Source: Aestuariivivens sediminicola (GTDB taxonomy: Bacteria > Bacteroidota > Bacteroidia > Flavobacteriales > Flavobacteriaceae). Taken from it: DNA of 64,000 nucleotides. The position numbers and the translations under genes are program-made. Below are positions 1 through 8,006 of the stretch, piece after piece. The notes under the pieces are model-generated. The model was not told the DNA's origin. It saw nothing but the letters and a program-made list of their open reading frames with translations, and made no database searches. Each line of letters starts with the position of its first letter. Within the stretch, counting starts at the first letter, position 1. Where the stretch lies: the NCBI RefSeq assembly GCF_022662015.1, contig NZ_JAKMCM010000001.1, positions 558,001-622,000 of the forward strand. The letters are read 5' to 3'.

Positions 1-387
1 GAACTCATTACGGCGGTCACACACCGTTTATACATTATTTATTTTGTTTTTCACGATGGCGAATTGGGACAAATTGCGCAATTACAGGAAATCCCTTTAA
101 ATAGAAAAACGGCAACCGTTATTGGGGATTTAAATTTAAAGGGCATTGCAGATGCTGTCGGCGCCTATTTTGTCTCCATAGACCATGATCTGGAATTAGA
201 TGAAAAAATGAAAAAGGCATTTGACCTGGCCAGCACCAATCTGCCTGTCTTGGTCGATGTTAAGATCGATTATGAAAAAAAGACATTCATGACCAAAGGT
301 GTGGTGAAAGCCAACCTCAGCCGTTTCTCATTGAGTGAAAAAATTCGTTTTATCAGCCGGGCCATTAAAAGGCGTGTTGTGGGATAA
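1..387 (+). CDS. Thiamine-diphosphate-dependent enzyme, acetolactate-synthase-like, C-terminal fragment
   Basis: The reading frame is open from the first base, so this is the 3' end of a gene that begins outside the window; about 128 residues are visible. The start reads ELITAVTHRLYIIYFVFHDG followed by ELGQIAQLQ, which matches the end of the C-terminal TPP-binding domain of acetolactate-synthase-like and related ThDP enzymes, including the A-D-A-x-G helix and the P-V-L-V-D-V strand. The substrate cannot be told from this piece; a catabolic pyruvate or 2-oxoacid decarboxylase is possible. A weak GC hairpin followed by a T run lies just downstream. Family assignment is fairly firm, specific function open. 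Confidence 0.7.
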   Translation, partial: ELITAVTHRLYIIYFVFHDGELGQIAQLQEIPLNRKTATVIGDLNLKGIADAVGAYFVSIDHDLELDEKMKKAFDLASTNLPVLVDVKIDYEKKTFMTKGVVKANLSRFSLSEKIRFISRAIKRRVVG

Positions 388-400
388 GAATCAACTTATG

Positions 401-419
401 CCGCCATTGGTGGTTTTTT
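401..419 (+). terminator. Possible terminator after the ThDP enzyme
   Basis: A 5-bp stem CCGCC/GGTGG (one G-T pair) with loop ATT is followed at once by six T. It is short but well placed, 13 bases past the stop codon. Confidence 0.4.
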
Positions 420-590
420 CTTTTGGTTTTTCAAGATTCCCTTTTTAAGTGTTCTGCCCTAACCCATGAAATACCAAGGCACCTGCTTAAATCAAAACGC
501 CTTGACAGGACCCTGTAGTTATTAATTATATTACAAATTACATTGTTCATAAATTTTTAACCCTTTTTTTATCTATATCGTATTTTTATA

Positions 591-598
591 TACTTTTG
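591..598 (+). promoter_or_regulatory. Bacteroidota -7 element for the next membrane protein gene
   Basis: TACTTTTG matches the TAnnTTTG consensus and lies 30 bases before the ATG of the following gene. No clear -33 TTG was found at the usual spacing. Confidence 0.4.
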
Positions 599-628
599 TT
601 TGCGTATTAACCAATTAAAATCTTAATT

Positions 629-1051
629 ATGTTTTCAAAAACGAATTTAATTTCAACCTTGGTAGGTGCAGTTTGGTCCTACCTTGGAGGGTATTTGCTA
701 TGGAACACGATCGGAACTCCACTTTTTGAAGGTCATGAAGGCACTGCAACCGGGCTTTGGAAAGAGGCCCCTGATCAAGTGCATAACATTATTGCCGGTC
801 TGATAATGGCATTTGCTTTTTCCACAATTTATTCCAAATTAGCTAACAACGGGCACAGCATATCCCATGGGGCCACTTACGGCTTGCTGGTTGGTCTCTT
901 TGTGGGTTTTGGAGAACGCTGGTATGATCTCGCTTTTGCAAACATGACGGATATGACCGGAGCCATTATTAATGGGGTATTGAATCTTGTCTTTTACTGT
1001 ATTTTAGGTATCCTAACAAGTATTGTCTACAATAAGGTAAAGAGCGCTTAA
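629..1051 (+). CDS. Small integral membrane protein, unknown function
   Basis: A 140-residue protein with about four hydrophobic segments (near residues 8-28, 50-68, 83-100 and 113-136). The N-terminus resembles a membrane anchor rather than a cleaved signal because the first helix carries a G-G-Y-L-L-W motif. I do not recognise the family. It is monocistronic: it has its own -7 element upstream and a stem-loop terminator 18 bases downstream. The start is supported by the preceding A/T-rich leader and promoter spacing. Confidence 0.65.
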   Translation: MFSKTNLISTLVGAVWSYLGGYLLWNTIGTPLFEGHEGTATGLWKEAPDQVHNIIAGLIMAFAFSTIYSKLANNGHSISHGATYGLLVGLFVGFGERWYDLAFANMTDMTGAIINGVLNLVFYCILGILTSIVYNKVKSA

Positions 1052-1068
1052 AACCGTCTTATAAAAAC

Positions 1069-1109
1069 AAAAAAGCCTGGTTAAGTTTGGTCTTGATCGG
1101 GCTTTTTTT
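1069..1109 (+). terminator. Rho-independent terminator
   Basis: AAAAAAGCCTG pairs with CGGGCTTTTTT (G-T pairs allowed) around a loop of about 17 bases and ends in a T run, just after the membrane protein gene. Confidence 0.65.
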
Positions 1110-1493
1110 ATGTATTCTATGTGGTTAAAGAATAGCTCGCATACCTTTGCATATAGGATCAAACCATTTTATAAAATATATGTTAGAGTGAACCCGAGTC
1201 TTTGGATAGGGTCGCCTGCCTTCCACGGCAGGGTGGGTGTTGAATACTATTTCACAGACTCAAATTCCGATTCTCGATACAACCCCTCCTAATCCCGAGG
1301 ATTCGGGAGGGGTCACTCGAATTGACGGCATTTTATAATAATGCAAAACGGGTCTATCATGTACAGCTTTGTAGTTTTAAATTTGACTTATTCTATAAAA
1401 CTGTGGGCCTGTCGGGATACTTTTATTGAAGAAAAACGCCTAATCCAATTCTTTTTGAATTAGTTTTATGCTCCTGATAAAACGGTAAATAAA
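1110..1493. other. Intergenic stretch with palindromes, no convincing gene
   Basis: A 60-codon frame on the plus strand here has no family resemblance and runs through repeat-like DNA, so I do not call it. The stretch holds two hairpins: CCTGCC/GGCAGG around position 1224, and a nested one at about 1283-1313 with outer arms CCCCTCC/GGAGGGG and inner arms CCCGA/TCGGG. The CCCGA/TCGGG arms recall the palindromes in the repeats at 5-16 kb. Confidence 0.5.
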
Positions 1494-1874
1494 ATGCCTG
1501 AACCGATCCTTAGAATTCTTGACCTTTTCTTTTTTGTGTTTCATACCATCGTTATCCTATTCAATGTATTTGGGTGGCTCATTCCGAGGTGGCGTCTGGC
1601 CAACCTTATTGTATTATCGCTCACCGCATTTTCATGGTTCATCCTCGGCATCTGGTATGGCTGGGGCTATTGCTTTTGTACAGACTGGCACTGGCAGGTC
1701 CGTGAGTTGCTCGGGTATTCTAATATGAGTACATCCTATATACATTTTCTTTTATTACAATTAACCGGTGTGGATCTATCTGTTTCATTTGTCGATTCGG
1801 CCACCGTCTTCATTTTTATATTCAGTTTTGCCATAAGCAGCTACTTAAATGTCAGAAAATGGACGCGGAAATAA
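1494..1874 (+). CDS. DUF2784-family membrane protein
   Basis: A 126-residue protein with four hydrophobic segments. The central stretch GYCFCTDWHWQVRELLG is characteristic of DUF2784 proteins, which are small integral membrane proteins of unknown role with a conserved C-x-C-T-D-W-H-W loop. The conserved cysteines, tryptophans and histidine in that loop could bind a metal or cofactor, but this is only inference. The gene stands alone, with about 110 bases to the next gene. Confidence 0.65.
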   Translation: MPEPILRILDLFFFVFHTIVILFNVFGWLIPRWRLANLIVLSLTAFSWFILGIWYGWGYCFCTDWHWQVRELLGYSNMSTSYIHFLLLQLTGVDLSVSFVDSATVFIFIFSFAISSYLNVRKWTRK

Positions 1875-1984
1875 ATTGCCTTAAAGATTTAAAAGCCCTT
1901 CTGCCAAACAACAGACCGCTCGATTCGAAATGAAGAACATGGAGGAACTTCAATATGAATTAAATGCTTTATTTTTACCAGTAA

Positions 1985-2341
1985 ATGAAACTCATGAAAT
2001 CTAAACTCTTATTATTTACTGGAATTATTTTTTTAGTGGTTGGTATTCTTCTAAAAAAAATAACAGAAATGGCCTCTTTTGGATTACTGTTAATTATTAT
2101 TGGCGCTTCATTTAAGTTGCTTTATATTCTTTTGAAAATTAAAAGTGGAGCCTATAAGCCTGGAAAAGAACTGTTGTTTTTAGTTCTGGGTTTATTACTG
2201 TTTTTTTCAGGCTTATACCTAAGAGGACAGGATGAATCCTTTATTAATCCTGTTTATTTAATGGTACTTGGAATTACCTTAAAATTTATCTTCATCATTA
2301 AATTCATTCAAATCATTAAATCTAACAAACCCGTTACCTGA
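1985..2341 (+). CDS. Small integral membrane protein, unknown function
   Basis: A 118-residue, very hydrophobic protein with four predicted membrane segments (about residues 7-22, 28-50, 62-80 and 90-110) separated by short lysine-rich loops. The pattern of two helical hairpins around a K-S-G-A-Y-K-P-G-K loop is internally repetitive. A second in-frame ATG three codons in is an equally good start. I do not recognise a family. The next 178 bases hold no gene. Confidence 0.6.
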   Translation: MKLMKSKLLLFTGIIFLVVGILLKKITEMASFGLLLIIIGASFKLLYILLKIKSGAYKPGKELLFLVLGLLLFFSGLYLRGQDESFINPVYLMVLGITLKFIFIIKFIQIIKSNKPVT

Positions 2342-2519
2342 TTCTTTTGCGTCCTTAAAACAATAAATCGGATGCGTCCTTAGACCCGGTCGAATGGTCA
2401 TCCAAAGAAAGCTAAAGGAATCTCGTTGCTAAACTTCAGACCATATTTAACTTGTCCAGCTTCACATAAGTCAGGGCAACCCTTTAACTTATTTTTTACC
2501 ACTCCATTTTTGCCATGTT

Positions 2520-3863
2520 CTAAAGCTTCTCTTTTAAGGATTGTGCGTATAATGTATTACCAATTTCCAATTCGTACAGGAGCTCCCTTCTTTTTCTCTT
2601 CAGTTTCTCTATGAGTTTGTTGTGATTGAGATTTAGCTGATAATACCTGATTTTTTCCTTATAGAGATAAAAGCTCTTAATATAATTTAGCGTGAACAAT
2701 CCCGTTGGGTAGAGCATGAGTAAAAAAACAAGTGCGTAGATCGTATGTATGTACACTGCAAATAAGGCGGTTTCAATACAATAGAAAACCAAAAAGACAA
2801 ACATGCCAAAGGCAATCTTCATAGAACCCACAAAATCTTTGCGAACAATTATGCGTCGTGATAAGATTTCCGAAACTTTATAAGGCACAATATTAAAGAC
2901 ATAACCAAACAGGAAAACGGGAAATCCCAGAATAAAATAAAGCAGGTCGGACCAAAACCGGAGCCTCATTTTCATCGATCCAATCGTCTTGTCCCGAAGC
3001 TTCAGACGATCCAGGCTTTTAAGATAAGCGTTTAGTTTGATCTCAAATGCCACGGTCTCTCTGGGTCTCGTTTTTAAATTATAGGCTACGGCCTTTACAA
3101 TTTCCCTGGACACTAAAAACTTTTGTACGGCCTTATCATCTGTCTCTTTTTGATCACTCAATTGGCTGTCATAGAGTAATTCGATCTGTCGGGTAAGTGC
3201 ATCCAATCTTTCATTCTTCACAATAACGACCAGGTCCTCAAGGCGTTTTTTAATCTGATCTGTAAGCTGTAAAACCGCTTGTTTTTCATTATCATGATAC
3301 ACGGCTTCAAAGTCTGAAACCTGTATTGGCGCACCTATATTGATAAAAACATGGCTTCTGAAATAATGCGGGTTGGAATAATTGATCCCGATGGGTATTA
3401 TTTTTAAATTGAGTTGAAATCCATTTTGACTTTCTGCTCCCAATGCAATCCGCGCCGCCCCTGTTTTTATCTTCCTAAGTCGGCGTTCTGTTTTACTCAC
3501 CCCTTCCGGAAAGATCATTAGTGATTTTTGAGCTTTAAGATGGTCAAAGCAACTTTGAAAAACGGCTTCATTCTTATACACCTTGTCCGGCGTAATCTCT
3601 GGCCTGTATATGGGGATCATATGAAACCGATTAAATATCCAGCGTGTGAGTCTGTATTTGAATGATTCGCCTCTGGCCAGGAAATAGAGGGGGCGCTTTA
3701 AATGCACTGCCAGGAGAATGGGGTCCATAAAAGCACTGTTATGATTTGCAACGAACATAACAGGACCTGAACCGGGAATATGATCGCTTCCTTTAATATA
3801 GATGGATCTGAAATAGCCCCTTATAGTCAGGTAAAACAACCATTTAAATACGTGATACAGCAC
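2520..3863 (-). CDS. Lysophospholipid acyltransferase (PlsC-type) with C-terminal membrane domain
   Basis: The protein has 447 residues. The N-terminal PlsC-type domain transfers an acyl group to a glycerol-phosphate or lysophospholipid acceptor at the inner membrane. Motif I is NHNSAFMD (His41 to Asp47), with five residues between His and Asp instead of the usual four; similar spacing occurs in GPAT-like members (from memory). Motif III is FPEG (118-121). The middle third is charged and helical, and two long hydrophobic stretches (about 310-335 and 355-400) plus a lysine-rich tail follow. It is about twice the length of a minimal PlsC, as is common for Bacteroidota homologues. The acceptor is not known. 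Confidence 0.8.
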   Translation of the reverse strand: MLYHVFKWLFYLTIRGYFRSIYIKGSDHIPGSGPVMFVANHNSAFMDPILLAVHLKRPLYFLARGESFKYRLTRWIFNRFHMIPIYRPEITPDKVYKNEAVFQSCFDHLKAQKSLMIFPEGVSKTERRLRKIKTGAARIALGAESQNGFQLNLKIIPIGINYSNPHYFRSHVFINIGAPIQVSDFEAVYHDNEKQAVLQLTDQIKKRLEDLVVIVKNERLDALTRQIELLYDSQLSDQKETDDKAVQKFLVSREIVKAVAYNLKTRPRETVAFEIKLNAYLKSLDRLKLRDKTIGSMKMRLRFWSDLLYFILGFPVFLFGYVFNIVPYKVSEILSRRIIVRKDFVGSMKIAFGMFVFLVFYCIETALFAVYIHTIYALVFLLMLYPTGLFTLNYIKSFYLYKEKIRYYQLNLNHNKLIEKLKRKRRELLYELEIGNTLYAQSLKEKL

Positions 3864-4075
3864 AACCCAATGTTTATGTTAAAACAAATCTCCGGTCAAC
3901 TTTTGAGCAGAAGAAGCCAGCCCTGCAAAGTGAGGCATTTTATTGACAGTAGTGACCTCACTATAAAGATATTAATAAAACTGGCTAAATCAAAAGACGG
4001 CAAACCGGAAGGGAGGTCTCTACATCCTCTGGAAAAGAAACAAAGGATAGTTTCCCAAAAGCTAGCCCAATGCTA

Positions 4076-4927
4076 TTATTCTTTGATTATTTTTTTAAAA
4101 TCTGTTTTACCGTTCGAGGTCACTCTTAGAATATACATTCCGGTTGCAAGGGCTTCAAGATTCAATTTCTTATCAATACTGTTAATTTCAGACGCTTTTA
4201 CTAATTTTCCGGAGAAATCAAATACTTCAACCCTTCCTGTGGACAGCGCATCAGGTAACTTTATGGTTACATAATCCCTTATTGGATTTGGGAAAAAGTC
4301 AAATGTCAATCTATTCGTTTCTTCCAGACTTAATGTAGATGGACTAACGACTTCGGAAGTAGTGACTACCTGGTCTCCTCCTGTTCCGCTTCCATTTGCA
4401 GCCAGTGCGGCAGCATAAAAAGTGATATCCCCCTCATCAACTCCAGGCGCTGTCCAACTGAAACTCCATGAGCTAAATGTTTCATTACTATGTGTCACAG
4501 ATCCCCCTGAAGTAATTATTTTCGGCGCACCCGATGCTCCTGTTACATCATAAACACCCACTTTGGTTCCTCCGGCTTTTTCAGCTGTTAATTCAAAACC
4601 CCAGCCACTTGCACCCGAACTGCTGGTCATAACATTTATGGTATAGGTTTCTCCTAAGACATAACCCGTAGCAGGTATATTGGTTGTTATTGAAGCATTC
4701 AAGCCAAAATTTCCCGGACTATTACTATGGCAATCTGTGCAATCAACAAATTCATCACCAGGTGAACCTGTAGAACTGCCCGGGGAACCAGATGATCTCA
4801 AAAAACTTGAAGCCTCCAGTGAAGCAGTGGGCAAATAATGTGACCTGTTCATCTCAATAGTCCCCATAAAAGCAAAGCAGCTAATAACAATGAGAGCAAA
4901 ATAAAGTTTAGTAATAGTTTTTTTCAT
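4076..4927 (-). CDS. T9SS-secreted protein with a CxxCH motif and Reeler-like (choice-of-anchor V) domain
   Basis: A 283-residue protein. Residues 1-21 form a signal peptide. A single heme-type motif CTDCH lies at 63-67, followed by a beta-rich domain (about 70-195) that resembles the choice-of-anchor V/Reeler-like domains of Bacteroidota surface proteins. The last 75 residues (FFPNPIRDYVTIKL to the end) are a type A T9SS sorting domain. Known: such sorting domains direct export through the outer membrane by PorU/SOV machinery. Inferred: a cell-surface monoheme protein. It is divergent from the pentaheme gene on the other side of a 391-base gap, and that neighbour has the same type of sorting domain, so the two may work together. 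Confidence 0.75.
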   Translation of the reverse strand: MKKTITKLYFALIVISCFAFMGTIEMNRSHYLPTASLEASSFLRSSGSPGSSTGSPGDEFVDCTDCHSNSPGNFGLNASITTNIPATGYVLGETYTINVMTSSSGASGWGFELTAEKAGGTKVGVYDVTGASGAPKIITSGGSVTHSNETFSSWSFSWTAPGVDEGDITFYAAALAANGSGTGGDQVVTTSEVVSPSTLSLEETNRLTFDFFPNPIRDYVTIKLPDALSTGRVEVFDFSGKLVKASEINSIDKKLNLEALATGMYILRVTSNGKTDFKKIIKE

Positions 4928-5024
4928 GACTGATATGTTTTTAGTTCTAGATATTGTGACCTCTTAAGTTATTACATCCTGGTCACCTGTAAAATGAGAT
5001 TCATCAGTCAAAAAAACCAAAAAC

Positions 5025-5152
5025 GTCGGTCTACCGACAAGCAGGCATCTTCATTTTGTTGAAATGGAAAAAGGAAAGCTTCTCTTTGGGTGGTCAGGGA
5101 TGACTTTACTTTCACTACGTCCCCGAATTTAATTCGAGAAACAGCGCAACAT
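5025..5152 (+). repeat. Dispersed structured intergenic repeat, copy A
   Basis: The copy contains a 5' hairpin (GTCGGT/ACCGAC), the core GGAAAGCTTCTC, TTTCACTACGTCC, a 3' hairpin made from CCGAATT/AATTCG, and the end AACAGCGCAACAT. It aligns with five more copies at 7.7, 9.7, 11.5, 14.9 and 15.9 kb. It lies in a divergent promoter region. Confidence 0.7.
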
Positions 5153-5223
5153 ATGAGTTAGGATCTGGGCCATATTCAAAAAATATTATTGGCAAGACAT
5201 AACTGTCATATGAATACTTTAAC

Positions 5224-5266
5224 TGACAAAAATCATATTATAAAATGAATAATTGTAATATTTTGA
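5224..5266 (+). promoter_or_regulatory. Weak candidate Crp/Fnr-type site and promoter for the pentaheme gene
   Basis: TGACAAAAATCA (TGA-N6-TCA) at 5224-5235 has its centre 29.5 bp before TATTTTGA, a poor TAnnTTTG match with two differences. The spacing equals that of the five better promoters at 24.4, 31.0, 55.2 (two) and 55.9 kb. The motif itself is weak, so this may be chance. Confidence 0.3.
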
Positions 5267-5319
5267 TTGACTTAATTCTACCCTATCTGGACTACTGAAT
5301 ACTTCATAACATATCAGAC

Positions 5320-7593
5320 ATGAAAAAAAAATTACAACATGCTGCTATTATTGTAATTGCCATTGTATTAATAGCCGCTATCCCTACCACTATTGAAGAT
5401 TTTTTTATGCCGGGATCACAACCAGGTCAATCCGGCAATATTGAACACCCAAACAAATGCGATAACTGCCATGGCGGATATGATCAGGCTGTTGAGCCCG
5501 CCTTTAACTGGAGAGGAAGCATGATGTCCCAGGCCATAAGAGATCCCTTATTCAGAGCCTCTCTTGCCATTGCAAATCAGGATGCTCCTGATTCGGGGGA
5601 TCTATGTATTCGATGTCATGCTCCCGATGGCTGGCTAAATGGCAGGTCATTACCCACGGATGGTTCCGCCCTTAACAACAACGATATGGAGGGTGTGCAA
5701 TGTGATTTTTGCCATAAATTGGTCAAACCGGCTCAATTGGGAACCAATCCCTTCCCAGACAATACCTTTTACACCTCAGAAACCTACAGTTCTGATCAAG
5801 ACTACCTGGGGACGCTGACCATCATACCTCCCCAATCCGGAAATGGAATGTATATCGCTCATTCAGAAAATGCCAAACGTGGTCCTTTCTCGGATGCCGA
5901 GGCAAAACACAAAACAAAATATTCCCCATTCCACAGTGAATCCGATTTATGTGCCACTTGTCATGATGTTAGTAATCCTGCATTTAGCAAAGCCCCGGAT
6001 GGAACCTATCAGCCCAACAGTTTAGGTGAGGCAGCCCCGTCTTTTGAAAGCTATAATCTGTTTCCAATCGAACGCACCTATAGTGAATGGAAAATGAGTG
6101 CCTATAATTCTCCTGAAGGTGTTTTTTCTAGCGCCTTTGGCGGAAATAAATCATATGTGTCTTCATGTCAGGACTGTCATATGCGAGATGTCTCCGGCTA
6201 TGGTGCCAATAAAAGAGGTATACCCCATCGAAATGATCTTCCTTTGCATGACATGACAGGTGGAAATACCTTTATGCCCGGAATAATAGCGGAACTTTTC
6301 CCGGGTGAAGTTGATTATGCCGCCCTTCTGGCTGGTGTTGAAAGAGCACGATATATGCTCCAAAATGCAGCAACAATGCAGGTTGAGGTTGATGAGGTAA
6401 ACCACAAAGCCCATGTAACCATCACAAATGAAACCGGACATAAATTACCCTCAGGTTATCCAGAAGGAAGACGTATATGGTTAAATGTTTCAACTTATGA
6501 CATCAATGGCGACTTACTTACTGAATCAGGTCATTATGACTATGACACTGCAGTGTTGACGAAGGATACAAAAATTTATGAGGCTAAAATAGGCATGAGT
6601 GAAGCCGTAGCCCAGGCAGCCGGAGACGGTTATGAAGCTGGTGAATCCTTTCATTTTGTGCTTAACAATGTAGTGATTAAAGATAACAGGATTCCTCCGC
6701 GAGGATTTACCAATGCCAATTTTGAAGCCATTCAATCCCCTCCGGTCGATTACACTTACCCGGACGGACAATATTATGATATTTCAACATATGATTATCC
6801 TGCAGACACTTATAAAATTACGGCCAAACTATTCTATCAAAGCACTTCAAAAGAATTCATAGAGTTTTTAAGAGATAAGAATGTAACCAATTCGGCAGGA
6901 ACAGAAATGTATGCCCTTTGGGAAAGTCATGGCAAATGCGCCCCGGAATTAATGGCAGAGCAAACTGTATATTTGGGAGAACCTCCTGCACCTAGCAATG
7001 ATGAAATTTCTGTTGATCAAATCACCTTAGACAGAAGTTATACGTCTTCAAAGGGAGGAAAATATGTTATGACGGCTACCGTTACTGTAGCGGACAACCA
7101 GGATCCAGCCAATTTTATTGCTGGTGCCGAAGTGTTCGGGCAATTCTCAGGACCTACATCCAACTCAGTTTCGGGTGTTACAGATGCCAGTGGAAAAGTC
7201 GTGTTTACGGCTACATCAAAACGTGCAAATTCCGATTGGTGCCTTGACATAAGCAATATTGTTTATAGCGACTACACTTTTATTGCCACCCCTATGGTTT
7301 GTGAAAATCAAGGTTTTGCAAAAGCAGGAAGCTCAATTGAAGATGCGATAAAAGTATATCCAAACCCCTCAACTGAGTACGCAACCATTGAAGTCAATTT
7401 AAAAGCGTCACAAGATCTGATAATTGAAGCCTATGACTTTAATGGAAACAAGGTTGAAACTTTATTTAATGGCTATACTCAATATGGCATTTCAAAACTC
7501 GAGTGGAACACCAGAACCTTACCAAAAGGTATTTATTTCTTAAAGATTCATTCAAACAAAAGGACTGTAACAAAACTGATACTTATTAATTAA
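5320..7593 (+). CDS. Pentaheme c-type cytochrome with T9SS sorting domain
   Basis: A 757-residue protein with an N-terminal hydrophobic export segment (8-25). Five CxxCH heme motifs lie at 47-51, 96-100, 128-132, 211-215 and 283-287. The stretch between hemes 1 and 2 (W-R-G-S-M-M and D-P-L-F-R-A-S) is typical of a Bacteroidota multiheme family. Residues 300-540 form a beta-rich region, then come an Ig/big-like segment (about 560-650) and a type A T9SS sorting domain starting at YPNPSTEYATIEV. Inferred role: a surface-exposed electron carrier. Hemes would be attached in the periplasm before export of the folded protein through T9SS. The substrate is unknown. Confidence 0.85.
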   Translation: MKKKLQHAAIIVIAIVLIAAIPTTIEDFFMPGSQPGQSGNIEHPNKCDNCHGGYDQAVEPAFNWRGSMMSQAIRDPLFRASLAIANQDAPDSGDLCIRCHAPDGWLNGRSLPTDGSALNNNDMEGVQCDFCHKLVKPAQLGTNPFPDNTFYTSETYSSDQDYLGTLTIIPPQSGNGMYIAHSENAKRGPFSDAEAKHKTKYSPFHSESDLCATCHDVSNPAFSKAPDGTYQPNSLGEAAPSFESYNLFPIERTYSEWKMSAYNSPEGVFSSAFGGNKSYVSSCQDCHMRDVSGYGANKRGIPHRNDLPLHDMTGGNTFMPGIIAELFPGEVDYAALLAGVERARYMLQNAATMQVEVDEVNHKAHVTITNETGHKLPSGYPEGRRIWLNVSTYDINGDLLTESGHYDYDTAVLTKDTKIYEAKIGMSEAVAQAAGDGYEAGESFHFVLNNVVIKDNRIPPRGFTNANFEAIQSPPVDYTYPDGQYYDISTYDYPADTYKITAKLFYQSTSKEFIEFLRDKNVTNSAGTEMYALWESHGKCAPELMAEQTVYLGEPPAPSNDEISVDQITLDRSYTSSKGGKYVMTATVTVADNQDPANFIAGAEVFGQFSGPTSNSVSGVTDASGKVVFTATSKRANSDWCLDISNIVYSDYTFIATPMVCENQGFAKAGSSIEDAIKVYPNPSTEYATIEVNLKASQDLIIEAYDFNGNKVETLFNGYTQYGISKLEWNTRTLPKGIYFLKIHSNKRTVTKLILIN

Positions 7594-7658
7594 TCGGTAC
7601 TAATTAAATATAAAAAATTAATGGTCTGAAGAACATTCCATTATTTGAATAATATAGA

Positions 7659-7784
7659 GCCTGTCTGGCGACAGACAGGCATCCCTTTCTTTAACCAAGA
7701 AAAAGAAAAGCTTCTCATTGGGTGGTCAGGTACAACTTGGCTTTAACAATATCCCTGAGGTTAATTCAAGAAACAGCACAACAT
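7659..7784 (+). repeat. Dispersed structured intergenic repeat, copy B
   Basis: It starts with a perfect 9-bp hairpin (GCCTGTCTG, loop GCGA), followed by the core GAAAAGCTTCTCATTGG and GGTGGTCAGG and a degenerate 3' part ending AACAGCACAACAT. The arms of the first hairpin share no sequence with those of the other copies although the hairpin is kept. The surrounding gap (7594-8006) holds no gene. Confidence 0.7.
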
Positions 7785-8006
7785 TTGAGTGGTGGTCAGG
7801 GATGTAAAGGACCTATTCCAAAGATTATAACTATTTTAATAAAAATTGTATCTTTAATCTAAGGTTTTCTTAAATGCACCATAGATGCGATACGATTATT
7901 GCCTTAAATCTTGCATTTAATCTTGAACATTACCCCCCCCCAATCCTATTTAAGCTCTGGATTTCCATTTTTACCGCTTTGAAACAAATTATTAAAATCC
8001 TTTAGT

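Noticed and set aside
1110-1292. A 60-codon plus-strand frame between the first terminator and the DUF2784 gene
   Set aside because: It runs through palindromic repeat-like DNA, has no recognisable family and starts inside the T run of a terminator.
3780-4274. A 164-codon plus-strand frame spanning the gap between the acyltransferase and the Reeler-like gene
   Set aside because: It overlaps both real genes in antisense, and the part in the gap shows no motif.
4995-5006. TGAGATTCATCA upstream of the Reeler-like gene as another regulon site
   Set aside because: At 29.5 bp on the minus strand the sequence is TAACTTAA, a poor -7 element, and the arms of the site do not match TGAC/GTCA.
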